Of a stretch of DNA of 64,000 nt, positions 42,525-51,445 are shown piece by piece. The notes beneath the pieces were generated by a model. It ran no database searches, was not told the DNA's origin, and saw only the letters and a list, made by a program, of their open reading frames with translations. Source of the DNA: an uncultured Clostridia bacterium. GTDB lineage: Bacteria; Bacillota; Clostridia; Christensenellales; UBA1242. The stretch's first letter is position 1. Every line of letters starts with the position of its first letter. The translations under genes were made by a program, and so were the position numbers. The stretch lies in the NCBI GenBank assembly GCA_934754355.1, contig CAKVID010000001.1, positions 124,001 through 188,000 on the forward strand. The letters are read 5' to 3'.

Positions 42525-42986
42525 ATGTCTGAAAGAATTGTTGACAAGGGTATTAAATTAATTAAACCCATTGTAGAAGAACTAGGATATGTATTTGTAG
42601 ACTTGGAATACAAGAAAGAATTTAGTGGCAATGTTCTTGCTCTTACTATTGATAGTCCTAATGGAATTACTATAAATGATTGTGAGAGAGTATCTAGGGC
42701 ATGTGACCAAGTATTAGACGATAATGATATTACTAATGGGACTTCTTATAATTTCAATGTATCGTCTTATGGGCTTGATAGGGCTTTCAAGAATGATTAT
42801 GATTTCAATAAGCATATTAACAAATTAGTAGATATCAAATTCTATGTTCCTTACAATGGAAATAAAGAAATTACAGCCGAACTTGTATCTTTTGATAATG
42901 ATAGTATTGAGATTAAATACTTGGATAATATTCAGAAGATTGAGAGAAAAACTATTGCAAATATTCATGCACATTTGGATTTTTAG
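42525..42986 (+). CDS. rimP: Ribosome maturation factor RimP
   Basis: Assists 30S subunit assembly. The 153-aa product has the RimP N-domain (KPIVEELGYVFVDLEYKKEF, then GITINDCERVSRACDQVLD) and a C-terminal SH3-like domain (YNFNVSSYGLDRAFKNDYDF). The frame is open from 42489, but ATAGGAG sets ATG 42525. It is the first gene of the nusA-infB operon. Confidence 0.94.
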   Translation: MSERIVDKGIKLIKPIVEELGYVFVDLEYKKEFSGNVLALTIDSPNGITINDCERVSRACDQVLDDNDITNGTSYNFNVSSYGLDRAFKNDYDFNKHINKLVDIKFYVPYNGNKEITAELVSFDNDSIEIKYLDNIQKIERKTIANIHAHLDF

Positions 42987-43000
42987 GAGGAAATTAAATT

Positions 43001-44125
43001 ATGATTAATAAAGATTTTTTTCAAGCATTGCTTGATTTGGAAGAACAGAAAGGAATTAACAAAGAATATTTTATTGAAGCATTAGAAGCCGCTCTTACTA
43101 GTGCTTATAAGAAAAATTTTGGCGAAGCGAAGAGTGCTTTTGTTAAATTGAACCCAGAGAAAAATACAATCAAAATTTATTCTTACAAGACTGTAGTTAA
43201 TGAAGTACTAGATAGTGACAAAGAAATTAGTCTTGCTGAGGCTAGGCTTATTAAGAAAAGTTTTAAAGTTGGAGACTTAGTTCAACAAGAAGAAACCCCA
43301 AAGAACTTTGGAAGAATTGCTGCTCAAACTGCTAAACAAGTTGTAATGCAAAGACTAAGAGAAGCAGAAAGAAGCAGAGTAATGGACGAAGTTAATACTA
43401 AGCAAGATGAATTAGTTACAGGCATTATCAGAAGAATTGAAGGGGATAATGTATATGTTGATTTGGGAATGACCCAAGTAGAAGGCGTACTTGCTCAGAA
43501 AGACCAAATTCCTGGAGAAAAATACAAAATTAACGACAGAATTAAAGTTGTTGTTAAGACTGTTAAAGAAGGCTACAATATGCCTTATGTTCAATTATCT
43601 AGAAGCAGTGCTAGTTTTGTAAGAAAATTATTTGAACTAGAAGTTCCAGAAATTGCAAACGGCGAGATTGTAATCAAGAATATTGTAAGAGAAGCCGGAT
43701 ACAGAACTAAGATGGCTGTATATAGTGATAATAAGAACCTAGATTGCATTGGTGCTTGTATAGGTAACAAAGGCATGAGAGTTAATGAAATAGTTAACGA
43801 ACTTAATGGCGAGAAAATTGATATAGTTCCTTATAGCGAAGATGCTGGAGAATATATTGTTGCTGCACTTAGTCCTGCTACTGTGCTATATATTCATACA
43901 AATATGGAAGACAAGACATCTTTGGCTGTAGTTCCTGATGACAAATTAAGTTTGGCTATTGGCAAATCTGGTCAAAATGTTAGACTTGCTGCTAGACTTA
44001 CTGGTTGGAAGATTGATGTTAAACCTAAGAGTGCCGTTCCATCACTTAATTTAGATGAAAGCAACTCAAACGAAAATTATGATAATTTATTTGATGGAGA
44101 AGATGCTTTCGGAGATTTGAATTAA
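43001..44125 (+). CDS. nusA: Transcription termination/antitermination factor NusA
   Basis: Binds RNA polymerase and nascent RNA to set pausing and termination. The 374-aa product has the N-terminal polymerase-binding domain (residues 1-125), an S1 domain (about 130-200, TGIIRRIEGDNVYVDLG) and two KH domains (GACIGNKGMRVNEIVNELNGEKID; LAIGKSGQNVRLAARLTGWKID). It lacks the acidic C-terminal repeats of E. coli, as is normal in Bacillota. AGGAGG precedes the ATG. Confidence 0.97.
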   Translation: MINKDFFQALLDLEEQKGINKEYFIEALEAALTSAYKKNFGEAKSAFVKLNPEKNTIKIYSYKTVVNEVLDSDKEISLAEARLIKKSFKVGDLVQQEETPKNFGRIAAQTAKQVVMQRLREAERSRVMDEVNTKQDELVTGIIRRIEGDNVYVDLGMTQVEGVLAQKDQIPGEKYKINDRIKVVVKTVKEGYNMPYVQLSRSSASFVRKLFELEVPEIANGEIVIKNIVREAGYRTKMAVYSDNKNLDCIGACIGNKGMRVNEIVNELNGEKIDIVPYSEDAGEYIVAALSPATVLYIHTNMEDKTSLAVVPDDKLSLAIGKSGQNVRLAARLTGWKIDVKPKSAVPSLNLDESNSNENYDNLFDGEDAFGDLN

Positions 44126-44134
44126 GGAGAAATT

Positions 44135-44395
44135 ATGATTAAAAAAACTCCAATGAGAACCTGTATTGCGTGCAAAGAGTGTAAACCTAAGAAAGAATTA
44201 GTAAGAATTGTAAGAAATGATAACGGTTTTGCTCTTGACAAAACAGGCAAATTAAATGGTCGTGGTGCATATATTTGTAATAAGCCAGAATGTTTTGATT
44301 TGTTATTTAGAAATAAATTACTAAATAAAACCTTCAAAACAAATGTATCCCAAGATGACTATAATAAAATCAAGGAAGAATATGAAAGAAAATAA
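44135..44395 (+). CDS. rnpM: RNase P modulator RnpM (YlxR)
   Basis: The 86-aa product is the YlxR fold: PMRTCIACKECKPKKELVRIVR with the Cys pair, then GRGAYICNKPECFD. YlxR proteins bind the RNase P RNA and tune its activity. It lies 9 bases after nusA, as in most Bacillota, with AAGGAG ahead of ATG. Its end overlaps ylxQ. Confidence 0.94.
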   Translation: MIKKTPMRTCIACKECKPKKELVRIVRNDNGFALDKTGKLNGRGAYICNKPECFDLLFRNKLLNKTFKTNVSQDDYNKIKEEYERK

Positions 44396-44723
44396 ATTAA
44401 TTTCATATATTGGATTTGCTATCAAAAGTGGCAAAGTAATATTTGGTTATGATAACCTATTTAAAGCAAAAAAGATGCCATATGCTATTGTATATTGTCA
44501 TACATTAAGCGAAAAAATGAAAAATAAGTTGGAACTTTTTGCAAACTTGAAAAAAATAAAACTAATACCTCTTGAAAATTTTATTTTGAGTGATATAATT
44601 AAAAGAGATAATTGCAAGGTTTTGGGTATTTGTGATGAAAATCTTGCAAAAGTAATTAATACTGAGATTGATGATTTGAATAATAAAATTGAGCAATCTA
44701 GTGAGGTAAATATTGGAAAATAA
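44382..44723 (+). CDS. ylxQ: L7Ae-family ribosomal-like protein YlxQ
   Basis: The 113-aa product belongs to the L7Ae/L30e RNA-binding family: ISYIGFAIKSGKVIFGYDNL, then GICDENLAKVI. It probably binds kink-turn RNA; its cellular role is not settled. The frame is open from 44343, but AAGGAAG is spaced for ATG 44382 inside the end of rnpM. infB starts within its last codons. Confidence 0.9.
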   Translation: MKENKLISYIGFAIKSGKVIFGYDNLFKAKKMPYAIVYCHTLSEKMKNKLELFANLKKIKLIPLENFILSDIIKRDNCKVLGICDENLAKVINTEIDDLNNKIEQSSEVNIGK

Positions 44724-47208
44724 AGAAAATAACAAAAATACAGTTTCTTTTGCAAACTTGAAAAAATTAAGTGGGATTATAGGCGGAAGCGAACTTAGTT
44801 CACTTGTATCAAATATTTCAAAGTCTAAAATGGCTTTGGATACTTTTTGCAAGAATTTGAAAGAACATGAGAACAAATTAAAGAAAAGCAAAATCGTAGA
44901 TAAAGAAACAAAACCTACTCAAACAGAGCAAAAAACAATTGCCGTTCAAACTCCAGTTAATGAAGTTGCCAAAGAAGTTAAACAAGATTTGCCTGCTAGA
45001 AATGATAAGAAGCCTTTTGAGAAGAATTTTGACAAGGCGAAAGATAGATTTAATAATAATCCAAATAATGCAACAAACAACACTAACGGAAATATTAAAT
45101 TTAACAAAGTTCCTCAGAAAGACTTTAGACAAAATCGTGACGGAAAGCCAGCATTTAATAAAGATGGCAAATCATTTGAGAAAAAACCATTTGTGCCAAG
45201 AGACAATAATGGTTACAAGCCAAAAGCACCAAAGATTGAAGTTGTAGATACTATTATTAAGAATGAAAATAATAGAAGTTTTGGTAATAAGAACAAAACA
45301 AAAACTTTTGATACAGAGAAGAAAGAACTTAGCAAGAAAGCAAAAATCAAAATGGGCTACATTGACATTGATAATGACTTTGACCTTGACGGCGAAGAAA
45401 GAATGGGCAGAGTTAGAACCAAAGTCAAGAAGGCTAAACCTCAAGTAGTTGCAGAGAAGATTGTAATTGATAGAGCGGTTATTGATACAGAGAACTTAAC
45501 TGTCAAAATTCTATCTGAGAAAATTGGTAAACCAGCAGTAGATATTATCAAAAAATTTATGATGCTTGGAATGATGCCAAATATTAATTCTGTAATTGAT
45601 TTCCCAACTGCAGAACTAGTTGCACAAGAATTTGGTGTAACTCTTGAGAAAAACATTGCTAAGAATTATGAAGAGAAATTGCACGATATATTTGATAAAC
45701 AATCTAATTCGACAGAGAAGAGACCTCCAGTTGTAACTGTTATGGGTCATGTAGACCATGGTAAAACATCTCTACTTGATGCTATTAGAAAGACTAATGT
45801 TATTAGTGGCGAAGCAGGTGGTATTACACAACATATCGGTGCTTATACTGTTAATTATAATGGCGAGAAAATTACATTTATTGATACTCCAGGACATGAA
45901 GCATTTACTGCTATTAGAGCAAGAGGTGCTAAGCTTACTGATATAGCAATACTAGTAGTAGCTGCTGATGATGGCATAATGCCTCAAACAATTGAAGCAA
46001 TTAATCACATTAAGGCTGCTGGAGTTCCAATGATTGTTGCTATTAACAAAATAGATAAGCCAGAAGCAAATGTTGAGAGAATTAAACAACAATTAACTGA
46101 ATATGATGTTGTTTGCGAAGAGTGGGGCGGAGATGTAATCTGTGTGCCTATTTCTGCCAAAGAAAATAGAAATATTGATAAATTGCTAGAAGCAGTACAA
46201 CTAGTTGCCGAAATGCAAGAATTGAAAGCGGATAGTACTCAAGATGCAAGTGGTACAATTATTGAGAGTAAGGTAGATAAAGGCAGGGGTATTGTAGCAA
46301 CTATTCTTATCAAAAATGGTACACTTCATATTGGAGATTTCTTGGTAAGCGGTATTGCATCTGGCAGAGTTAGAGCCATGATGGATTATAAGGGCAATTC
46401 AGTAACTTCTGCAGGTCCTAGCGACCCAGTATCTGTACTTGGATTTGATGTATGTCCTGAAGCAGGAGATATGGCTTATGTTGTTGATGAGAAAATGGCT
46501 AGAAATATCGTAGCAGAGAGAACAAGCAAATTGCAAATGGAGAAACTAGAGCAAAACAACGGAATTACTCTTGAAGATTTCTTACAACAATCTGCTGACC
46601 ATGAAGTTAAAGTACTTAAGATTATTATTAAGGCTGATGTGAAGGGTTCTTGCGAAGCATTGAAGTCTACTCTAGAGAAAATTCATAATGATGAAGCCAA
46701 AGTTCAAGTAATTCATTCGGGTGTAGGTGGAATTAATGAAAGTGATGTAATTCTTGCTAATGCTAGTAAGGCTTTGATTGTTGGTTTCGATGTTAAGCCT
46801 GAAGCAAAGGCTAGACAATTGGCTGAGAAAGAAAAAGTGGAGATAATGCTTTCTAAGATTATTTATGAAGCAGTAGATTATGTAACAAATATTATAAATG
46901 GAATGCAGACTCCAAAATTTGAAGAAGTTGTAACTGGTCATGCCGAAGTTAGACAAATATTCAAGATTAGCAGTATTGGTAATATTGCGGGTAGTTATGT
47001 AACCGATGGTGTTATTAATAGAGATAGTAGCATTAGAGTTATGAGACATGGAGAATGTATAATGGATACTGCAATTGATACTCTTCAACAACAGAAAGAC
47101 CAAGCAAAATCAGTTAAACTTGGCTTTGAGTGTGGTATCAAACTTAAGAACTTTAATGATATTGAAGTTGGAGATATCTTGGAAGCATACAGTCTAAAAC
47201 AAATTTAG
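44713..47208 (+). CDS. infB: Translation initiation factor IF-2
   Basis: GTPase that places fMet-tRNA on the 30S subunit. The 831-aa product has an N-terminal low-complexity Lys/Asn-rich region (residues 1-250), an IF2_N domain (LTVKILSEKIGKPAVDIIKKF), the G-domain with GHVDHGKTSL, DTPGHEAFT and NKID, and C-terminal domains II-IV. The start appears to be TTG at 44713, 7 bases after GTGAGG, overlapping ylxQ by 11 bases. No in-frame ATG with a ribosome site lies near. Confidence 0.96.
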   Translation: MENKENNKNTVSFANLKKLSGIIGGSELSSLVSNISKSKMALDTFCKNLKEHENKLKKSKIVDKETKPTQTEQKTIAVQTPVNEVAKEVKQDLPARNDKKPFEKNFDKAKDRFNNNPNNATNNTNGNIKFNKVPQKDFRQNRDGKPAFNKDGKSFEKKPFVPRDNNGYKPKAPKIEVVDTIIKNENNRSFGNKNKTKTFDTEKKELSKKAKIKMGYIDIDNDFDLDGEERMGRVRTKVKKAKPQVVAEKIVIDRAVIDTENLTVKILSEKIGKPAVDIIKKFMMLGMMPNINSVIDFPTAELVAQEFGVTLEKNIAKNYEEKLHDIFDKQSNSTEKRPPVVTVMGHVDHGKTSLLDAIRKTNVISGEAGGITQHIGAYTVNYNGEKITFIDTPGHEAFTAIRARGAKLTDIAILVVAADDGIMPQTIEAINHIKAAGVPMIVAINKIDKPEANVERIKQQLTEYDVVCEEWGGDVICVPISAKENRNIDKLLEAVQLVAEMQELKADSTQDASGTIIESKVDKGRGIVATILIKNGTLHIGDFLVSGIASGRVRAMMDYKGNSVTSAGPSDPVSVLGFDVCPEAGDMAYVVDEKMARNIVAERTSKLQMEKLEQNNGITLEDFLQQSADHEVKVLKIIIKADVKGSCEALKSTLEKIHNDEAKVQVIHSGVGGINESDVILANASKALIVGFDVKPEAKARQLAEKEKVEIMLSKIIYEAVDYVTNIINGMQTPKFEEVVTGHAEVRQIFKISSIGNIAGSYVTDGVINRDSSIRVMRHGECIMDTAIDTLQQQKDQAKSVKLGFECGIKLKNFNDIEVGDILEAYSLKQI

Positions 47209-47217
47209 GAGTGAAAA

Positions 47218-47568
47218 ATGAGTGAAAGAATATTGAGGGTCAATAGCGAAATTCAGAAAGCAATTAGTTATATTATTGCTAATGAAATCAAAAATCCTCT
47301 TATCAAAGGTTTGATTACAGTTACAAAAGTTGATACAACTGCAGACCTAGAACAATCTAAAATTTATTTGTCTATCTTTGAAGAAGAGACCAGAGAAGAA
47401 GTATTCAATCAAATTAAACATAGTGCTGGATTTATTAGAAAAGAATTGGCAAGGTCTGTTGATTTGAGGAAAGTTCCTTTTCTTACATTCTATCTAGACG
47501 ATAGTTTTGAATACGGAAGCAGAATTGAAGAGACAATCAATAAAATTAATGAAGATAGAAATAATTAA
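47218..47568 (+). CDS. rbfA: Ribosome-binding factor A
   Basis: Late 30S maturation factor. The 116-aa KH-fold product shows RVNSEIQKAISYIIANEI, DLEQSKIYLSIFEEE and the C-terminal RKVPFLTFYLDDSFEYG. Length is normal. GGAG precedes ATG 9 bases after infB, and a terminator follows, ending the rimP-rbfA operon. Confidence 0.96.
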   Translation: MSERILRVNSEIQKAISYIIANEIKNPLIKGLITVTKVDTTADLEQSKIYLSIFEEETREEVFNQIKHSAGFIRKELARSVDLRKVPFLTFYLDDSFEYGSRIEETINKINEDRNN

Positions 47569-47575
47569 ATATACA

Positions 47576-47622
47576 TAAAAAGTAGCAACTTGTTTGCTAT
47601 TTTTTATTTTTTTGTTTATTAT
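47576..47622 (+). promoter_or_regulatory. Terminator of the nusA-rbfA operon with nested truB promoter
   Basis: TAGCAA (47583-47588) and TTGCTA (47594-47599) form the hairpin, followed by a long T-rich tract. The 3' arm TTGCTA is also a -35 box, 17 bases before TATTAT (47617-47622), so terminator and promoter share bases. Confidence 0.6.
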
Positions 47623-47658
47623 ATAAGTATTATTTTTAAGCAAATTACAAAGGTAAAT

Positions 47659-48522
47659 ATGATAGGATTTATAAATATATACAAGCCACAAGGAATGACT
47701 AGCAGTAGTGTTGTACAGAAAATTAAGAAAAAATTTCATATAGACAAAATTGGACATATGGGAACTCTTGACCCAATGGCTTCGGGGTTACTTCCAATTG
47801 CAATTGGTAAGGCTACAAGGCTTTTTGATTATATGTTGGATAAGAAGAAAGTATATAATGTTATATTTGATTTTGGTTATGAGACAGATACTTTAGATAA
47901 TACAGGCACTAAAATTTATGAAAATAATGTAATATTTGATAATAATACTCTAGAAAAAGCAGTAAATATGATGTGTGGCAAACAAATGCAAATGCCACCT
48001 AAGTATAGTGCAAAAAATGTAAATGGAAGTAGGGCTTATACACTTGCAAGAGCGGGTGTTGATTTTGAATTGAAGCCAAAAGAAATAGAAATTTATAAAT
48101 TTGAAATAATAGAAAAAATTGACCAAAATAAATACAAATTTAGAATTGAGTGTAGTTCGGGCACTTATATTAGGGCGATAGGAAGAGATTTGGCGAAAAT
48201 TATTGGAACATATGCCACTATGAGTTATTTGGAAAGATGTAATATGGGGTATTTTCAAATAGATAATTCTTATAATTTAGATGAGATACTTCAAAGTGAT
48301 AATTTGGAAAAATATGTTGTATCGCCTTTGATGGTACTTAAAAATTTTGATATAATTAATATTGATAATAATACCTACAAAGATTTGCTTAATGGCAAAT
48401 TTGTTGAGTATAATAAGATTGAAAATAATTCATTTGTGGTAATGAATGGTAAGTTGATTGGGGTATGTAAGCCACGAGAAAATCAACTAAAATTAGATTG
48501 TTATTTAGAGGAAAATATATGA
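47659..48522 (+). CDS. truB: tRNA pseudouridine-55 synthase
   Basis: Forms pseudouridine 55 in the tRNA T-loop. The 287-aa product has INIYKPQGMTSSSVVQKIKK, GHMGTLDPMASGLLPIAIG with the catalytic Asp, and CSSGTYIRAIGRDLA. The frame is open from 47590 but the AAAGG-spaced ATG 47659 gives the family N-terminus. It has its own promoter. Its stop overlaps nfo (ATGA). ribF and rpsO, often downstream, are not present. Confidence 0.95.
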   Translation: MIGFINIYKPQGMTSSSVVQKIKKKFHIDKIGHMGTLDPMASGLLPIAIGKATRLFDYMLDKKKVYNVIFDFGYETDTLDNTGTKIYENNVIFDNNTLEKAVNMMCGKQMQMPPKYSAKNVNGSRAYTLARAGVDFELKPKEIEIYKFEIIEKIDQNKYKFRIECSSGTYIRAIGRDLAKIIGTYATMSYLERCNMGYFQIDNSYNLDEILQSDNLEKYVVSPLMVLKNFDIINIDNNTYKDLLNGKFVEYNKIENNSFVVMNGKLIGVCKPRENQLKLDCYLEENI

Positions 48523-49376
48523 TAAAATTTGGGCCAGCGGGAAATTGTAAGACATTCTACGATGCAGGATACAAAAGAACTATTGAAGCACCTAAGTGGC
48601 TAAGTGAAAATGGACTTACTGCTTATGAATATTCTTTTGGAAAAGGATTTACTTTGCCTGATGATACTGCTATAAAAATAGGCGAGGAAATGAAGAAGTA
48701 TGGGATAACCATTTCGATACATGCACCATATTATATTAATTTTGCCACGCCTACTGATGAAATGGCTGATAAAAGTTATGGCTATGTGCTTGAAAGTCTA
48801 AGAAAACTAAGACTAGTGGGAGGTACACAATTAGTCGTACACCCAGCATCTCAAGGGAAGATGTCTAGAGAAGAAGCGGTTGCTTTGACTAAGAAAAGAC
48901 TAGAAATTTTGAAAGATAAAATAATAGAAAATGGTTATGATGATATGTATGTTTGCTTGGAGACAATGGGTAAATCTCAACAAATAGGGACATATGAAGA
49001 AATTATTGATTTCTGTACTATCTTTGATAAATTCATTCCAACATTTGATTTTGGACATATCAATGCATTAACTCATGGCTCACTTAGAACTTATGATGAT
49101 TACAAAAAAATATTTGATCGTTGTATAGAAAAATTAGGCTTTGAGAGGACTAGAATTGCTCATATTCACTTTAGCAAAATTGAATACGGAGACAAAGGGG
49201 AAATTAAACATTTGACATTAGAAGATAATGTTTATGGTCCAGAATTCGAGCCTCTTGCTAGAGTTTTGAGGGATTATAATTTAGATTGCGTAGTAATATG
49301 CGAAAGTAAAGAATATCAAGGAAGAGACGCAATAATTCTAAAAAATATTTATGAAAATGTCTTAAAAGAAAATTAA
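48519..49376 (+). CDS. nfo: Endonuclease IV (AP endonuclease, TIM-barrel)
   Basis: The 285-aa product is an AP-endonuclease-2 family TIM barrel with metal ligands in ISIHAPYYINFA, VVHPASQG, LETMGKSQQIGTYEE, PTFDFGHINAL and IAHIHFSK. It cuts at abasic sites in repair. The start overlaps the truB stop by 4 bases, after GAGG, so it is coupled to truB. With exonuclease III at 739-1536 the cell has two AP endonucleases of different folds. Confidence 0.92.
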   Translation: MIKFGPAGNCKTFYDAGYKRTIEAPKWLSENGLTAYEYSFGKGFTLPDDTAIKIGEEMKKYGITISIHAPYYINFATPTDEMADKSYGYVLESLRKLRLVGGTQLVVHPASQGKMSREEAVALTKKRLEILKDKIIENGYDDMYVCLETMGKSQQIGTYEEIIDFCTIFDKFIPTFDFGHINALTHGSLRTYDDYKKIFDRCIEKLGFERTRIAHIHFSKIEYGDKGEIKHLTLEDNVYGPEFEPLARVLRDYNLDCVVICESKEYQGRDAIILKNIYENVLKEN

Positions 49377-49389
49377 TTGTAAAATTTTT

Positions 49390-49428
49390 AAATATGCCAA
49401 AATTTATTTTGGTGTATTTTTTTTTGTC
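49390..49428 (+). terminator. Terminator of truB-nfo
   Basis: AATATGCCAAAAT pairs with ATTTTGGTGTATT, followed by a T-run. A TATAAT at 49429-49434 directly abuts it and may be the -10 box of a promoter for spoIIIA. Confidence 0.75.
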
Positions 49429-49477
49429 TATAATAATTTGAATTATTGCCAAATAAAATAAAAAAAACGGAGGATAT

Positions 49478-50389
49478 ATGATTAATAATTTTTTGCCAAA
49501 TAGAATAAGTAGTGCATTAGATAAAATTCCATATAAGTCTCTATGTGAATTAAGATTAAGAGTAGATTCCCCGGCCGTTGTAAATATTCTAGGAGATAAT
49601 TACTATTTATCTGATAGTGAATTAAGCAAAGAAAGTAAAAATTCTATTATTATAAGCAAAGGAGAAATTCAGAGTATACTTCAGAGAATTTCTAATAATT
49701 CTATGTACACAATTAACGACCAATTACTTGAAGGTTATGTAACTATTGATGGTGGGGTTAGGCTAGGTGTTTGCGGAGAAGTTGTTGCAATAGATGGAAA
49801 ATTAAAAACTCTTAAAAATATATCTAGTTTAAATTTTAGATTTCCGCATTTTCTAAAAAACTGCTCTCTTAATATTTATCCTTACATAGTTAAAAATGGG
49901 ATTGTTAAAAATACCCTTATAATATCTCCTCCTGGTGCAGGTAAGACAACTTATTTAAGAGATATAATTTATCAATTATCTGTAAGAGAAAATTTATTAG
50001 ATATATTAATAGTAGATGAGAGAAATGAAATAGTGTCAGTATATGATGGTAATGACTATTTAAGACTGAAAAATATTGATGTTTATTCTAATTGTTCTAA
50101 GCAATTTGGATTTAATAACGGCATACGAAGTATGAAACCAGATGTTATAGTTACTGACGAAATTAATATAGATAAAGATATAGAAATTATTGAAAATGCA
50201 CTTACTAGTGGTGTTAAAGTAATTACTACATTACATGCTAGTTCTATTGATGATTTGAAAAATAAAGCGTCCTTCAAAAATATGATTAATAAACATTTAT
50301 TTGAGAGATTTATACTTCTATCTAGTAGTAATGGAATTGGAACTTTGGAAGGAATATTTAATGAAAATTTAAGTTTAATCGGTGTGTAA
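49478..50389 (+). CDS. spoIIIAA: Stage III sporulation protein AA (secretion-type ATPase)
   Basis: The ATPase of the SpoIIIA-SpoIIQ feeding channel between mother cell and forespore. The 303-aa product has a divergent N-domain, Walker A SPPGAGKTTYLRDI near residue 155, Walker B ILIVDERNEIV and the VIVTDEI and TTLHASS segments of the secretion ATPase family. CGGAGG precedes the ATG. It is the first gene of the complete eight-gene spoIIIA operon, normally driven by sigma-E. Confidence 0.94.
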   Translation: MINNFLPNRISSALDKIPYKSLCELRLRVDSPAVVNILGDNYYLSDSELSKESKNSIIISKGEIQSILQRISNNSMYTINDQLLEGYVTIDGGVRLGVCGEVVAIDGKLKTLKNISSLNFRFPHFLKNCSLNIYPYIVKNGIVKNTLIISPPGAGKTTYLRDIIYQLSVRENLLDILIVDERNEIVSVYDGNDYLRLKNIDVYSNCSKQFGFNNGIRSMKPDVIVTDEINIDKDIEIIENALTSGVKVITTLHASSIDDLKNKASFKNMINKHLFERFILLSSSNGIGTLEGIFNENLSLIGV

Positions 50390-50842
50390 ATGAAATTTTT
50401 TTTACTTATTATATTATTTGCATTATTTGTTCTTATTGCAATAGGTATATATTTATATTTTTTGTATAGGTCAAGATTATTTGCCGACTTGGATTACATT
50501 GCAAGATACTTAAAAAACAATATTACTTTCAATAAAAATAATCTAAATATACTCCTTACTAATAGTTTTGATAAAATTTCTGCTACTAGTCGATATATTC
50601 TAAAAAATACATCTTCTCCATTTTCAAAGATAATACTGCGTAAAGATTATTCTACATTAAATAATTTTTTCAAAAGTCTAGGCAAAGGTGATGTGACTTT
50701 TGAGGTAGGAAACTTAGATTATTATATAAATATTTTTGAGAACTTAAAATTGTCTACTAACGCTGATATGAAAAATAAAGCAATGGTGTATTTCAAATTA
50801 ACAATAGGACTAGGGCTTATAGTTTGTATTCTTTTGATATAA
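50390..50842 (+). CDS. spoIIIAB: Stage III sporulation protein AB
   Basis: The 150-aa product has a strongly hydrophobic N-terminal segment (FFLLIILFALFVLIAIG), a central helical cytoplasmic region and a C-terminal hydrophobic segment. It is the GspF-like membrane partner in the SpoIIIA channel. The sequence is weakly conserved and the call leans on its place directly after spoIIIAA without a gap. Confidence 0.87.
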   Translation: MKFFLLIILFALFVLIAIGIYLYFLYRSRLFADLDYIARYLKNNITFNKNNLNILLTNSFDKISATSRYILKNTSSPFSKIILRKDYSTLNNFFKSLGKGDVTFEVGNLDYYINIFENLKLSTNADMKNKAMVYFKLTIGLGLIVCILLI

Positions 50843-50851
50843 CGAGGGATT

Positions 50852-51049
50852 ATGGATATTGATATAATTTTTAAAATTGCAGCGATTGGAATATTGACCG
50901 CAGTAATTAATCAAATATTAAAAATTGCGGGGAAAGAAGAAATTGCTACTTTTGTAACTCTTGCTGGAATTATTGTAGTACTATTTTCTGTTGTGGATAT
51001 GATTAGTGATTTATTTAGTACTGTGAAAACATTATTTTCTATATATTAG
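50852..51049 (+). CDS. spoIIIAC: Stage III sporulation protein AC
   Basis: The 65-aa product has two hydrophobic helices with the family segment IAAIGILTAVINQILKIAGK and EEIATFVTLAGII. It is a small membrane component of the SpoIIIA complex and resembles the first part of AD. ACGAGG precedes the ATG. Confidence 0.93.
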   Translation: MDIDIIFKIAAIGILTAVINQILKIAGKEEIATFVTLAGIIVVLFSVVDMISDLFSTVKTLFSIY

Positions 51050-51052
51050 GAG

Positions 51053-51445
51053 ATGACCAAAGTGGAGTTATTAAAAGTATTAATATTAGGAATTATTTTA
51101 TCTGTAATAACTGTACTCCTAAAGCAAATCAAACCTGAGTATTCGCTAATTTGTATAATTGTTGGAAGTATTATTCTAATAGCATATATTCTTAGCGGAA
51201 TAACTACAATATTTGATTATTTCTCTAAGATTGTAGACAAAACGGGTATTGACGAAGCGTTATTCTCAACACTTCTTAAAATTATTGGAGTTGGGTATCT
51301 TATAGAATTTTCGGCAGGAGTATGTGTAGATAGTGGGAATGGTTCAATTGCAGATAAGATTATTTTGGCGGGTAAAATTCTAATCTTTACTTTGAGTATG
51401 CCTATTATAACTAATTTATTTAATTTAGTATTGGATTTAATATAA
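51053..51445 (+). CDS. spoIIIAD: Stage III sporulation protein AD
   Basis: The 130-aa membrane protein has four predicted helices, with LKQIKPEYSLI and LLKIIGVGYLIEFSAGVC as family motifs. It is part of the SpoIIIA channel. The start is 3 bases after AC, with AGGAG inside the AC stop region. The next gene starts on its last base. Confidence 0.93.
   Translation: MTKVELLKVLILGIILSVITVLLKQIKPEYSLICIIVGSIILIAYILSGITTIFDYFSKIVDKTGIDEALFSTLLKIIGVGYLIEFSAGVCVDSGNGSIADKIILAGKILIFTLSMPIITNLFNLVLDLI

Noticed and set aside
46672..47103. 143-codon minus-strand frame
   Set aside because: Antisense to the C-terminal part of infB; no own signals.
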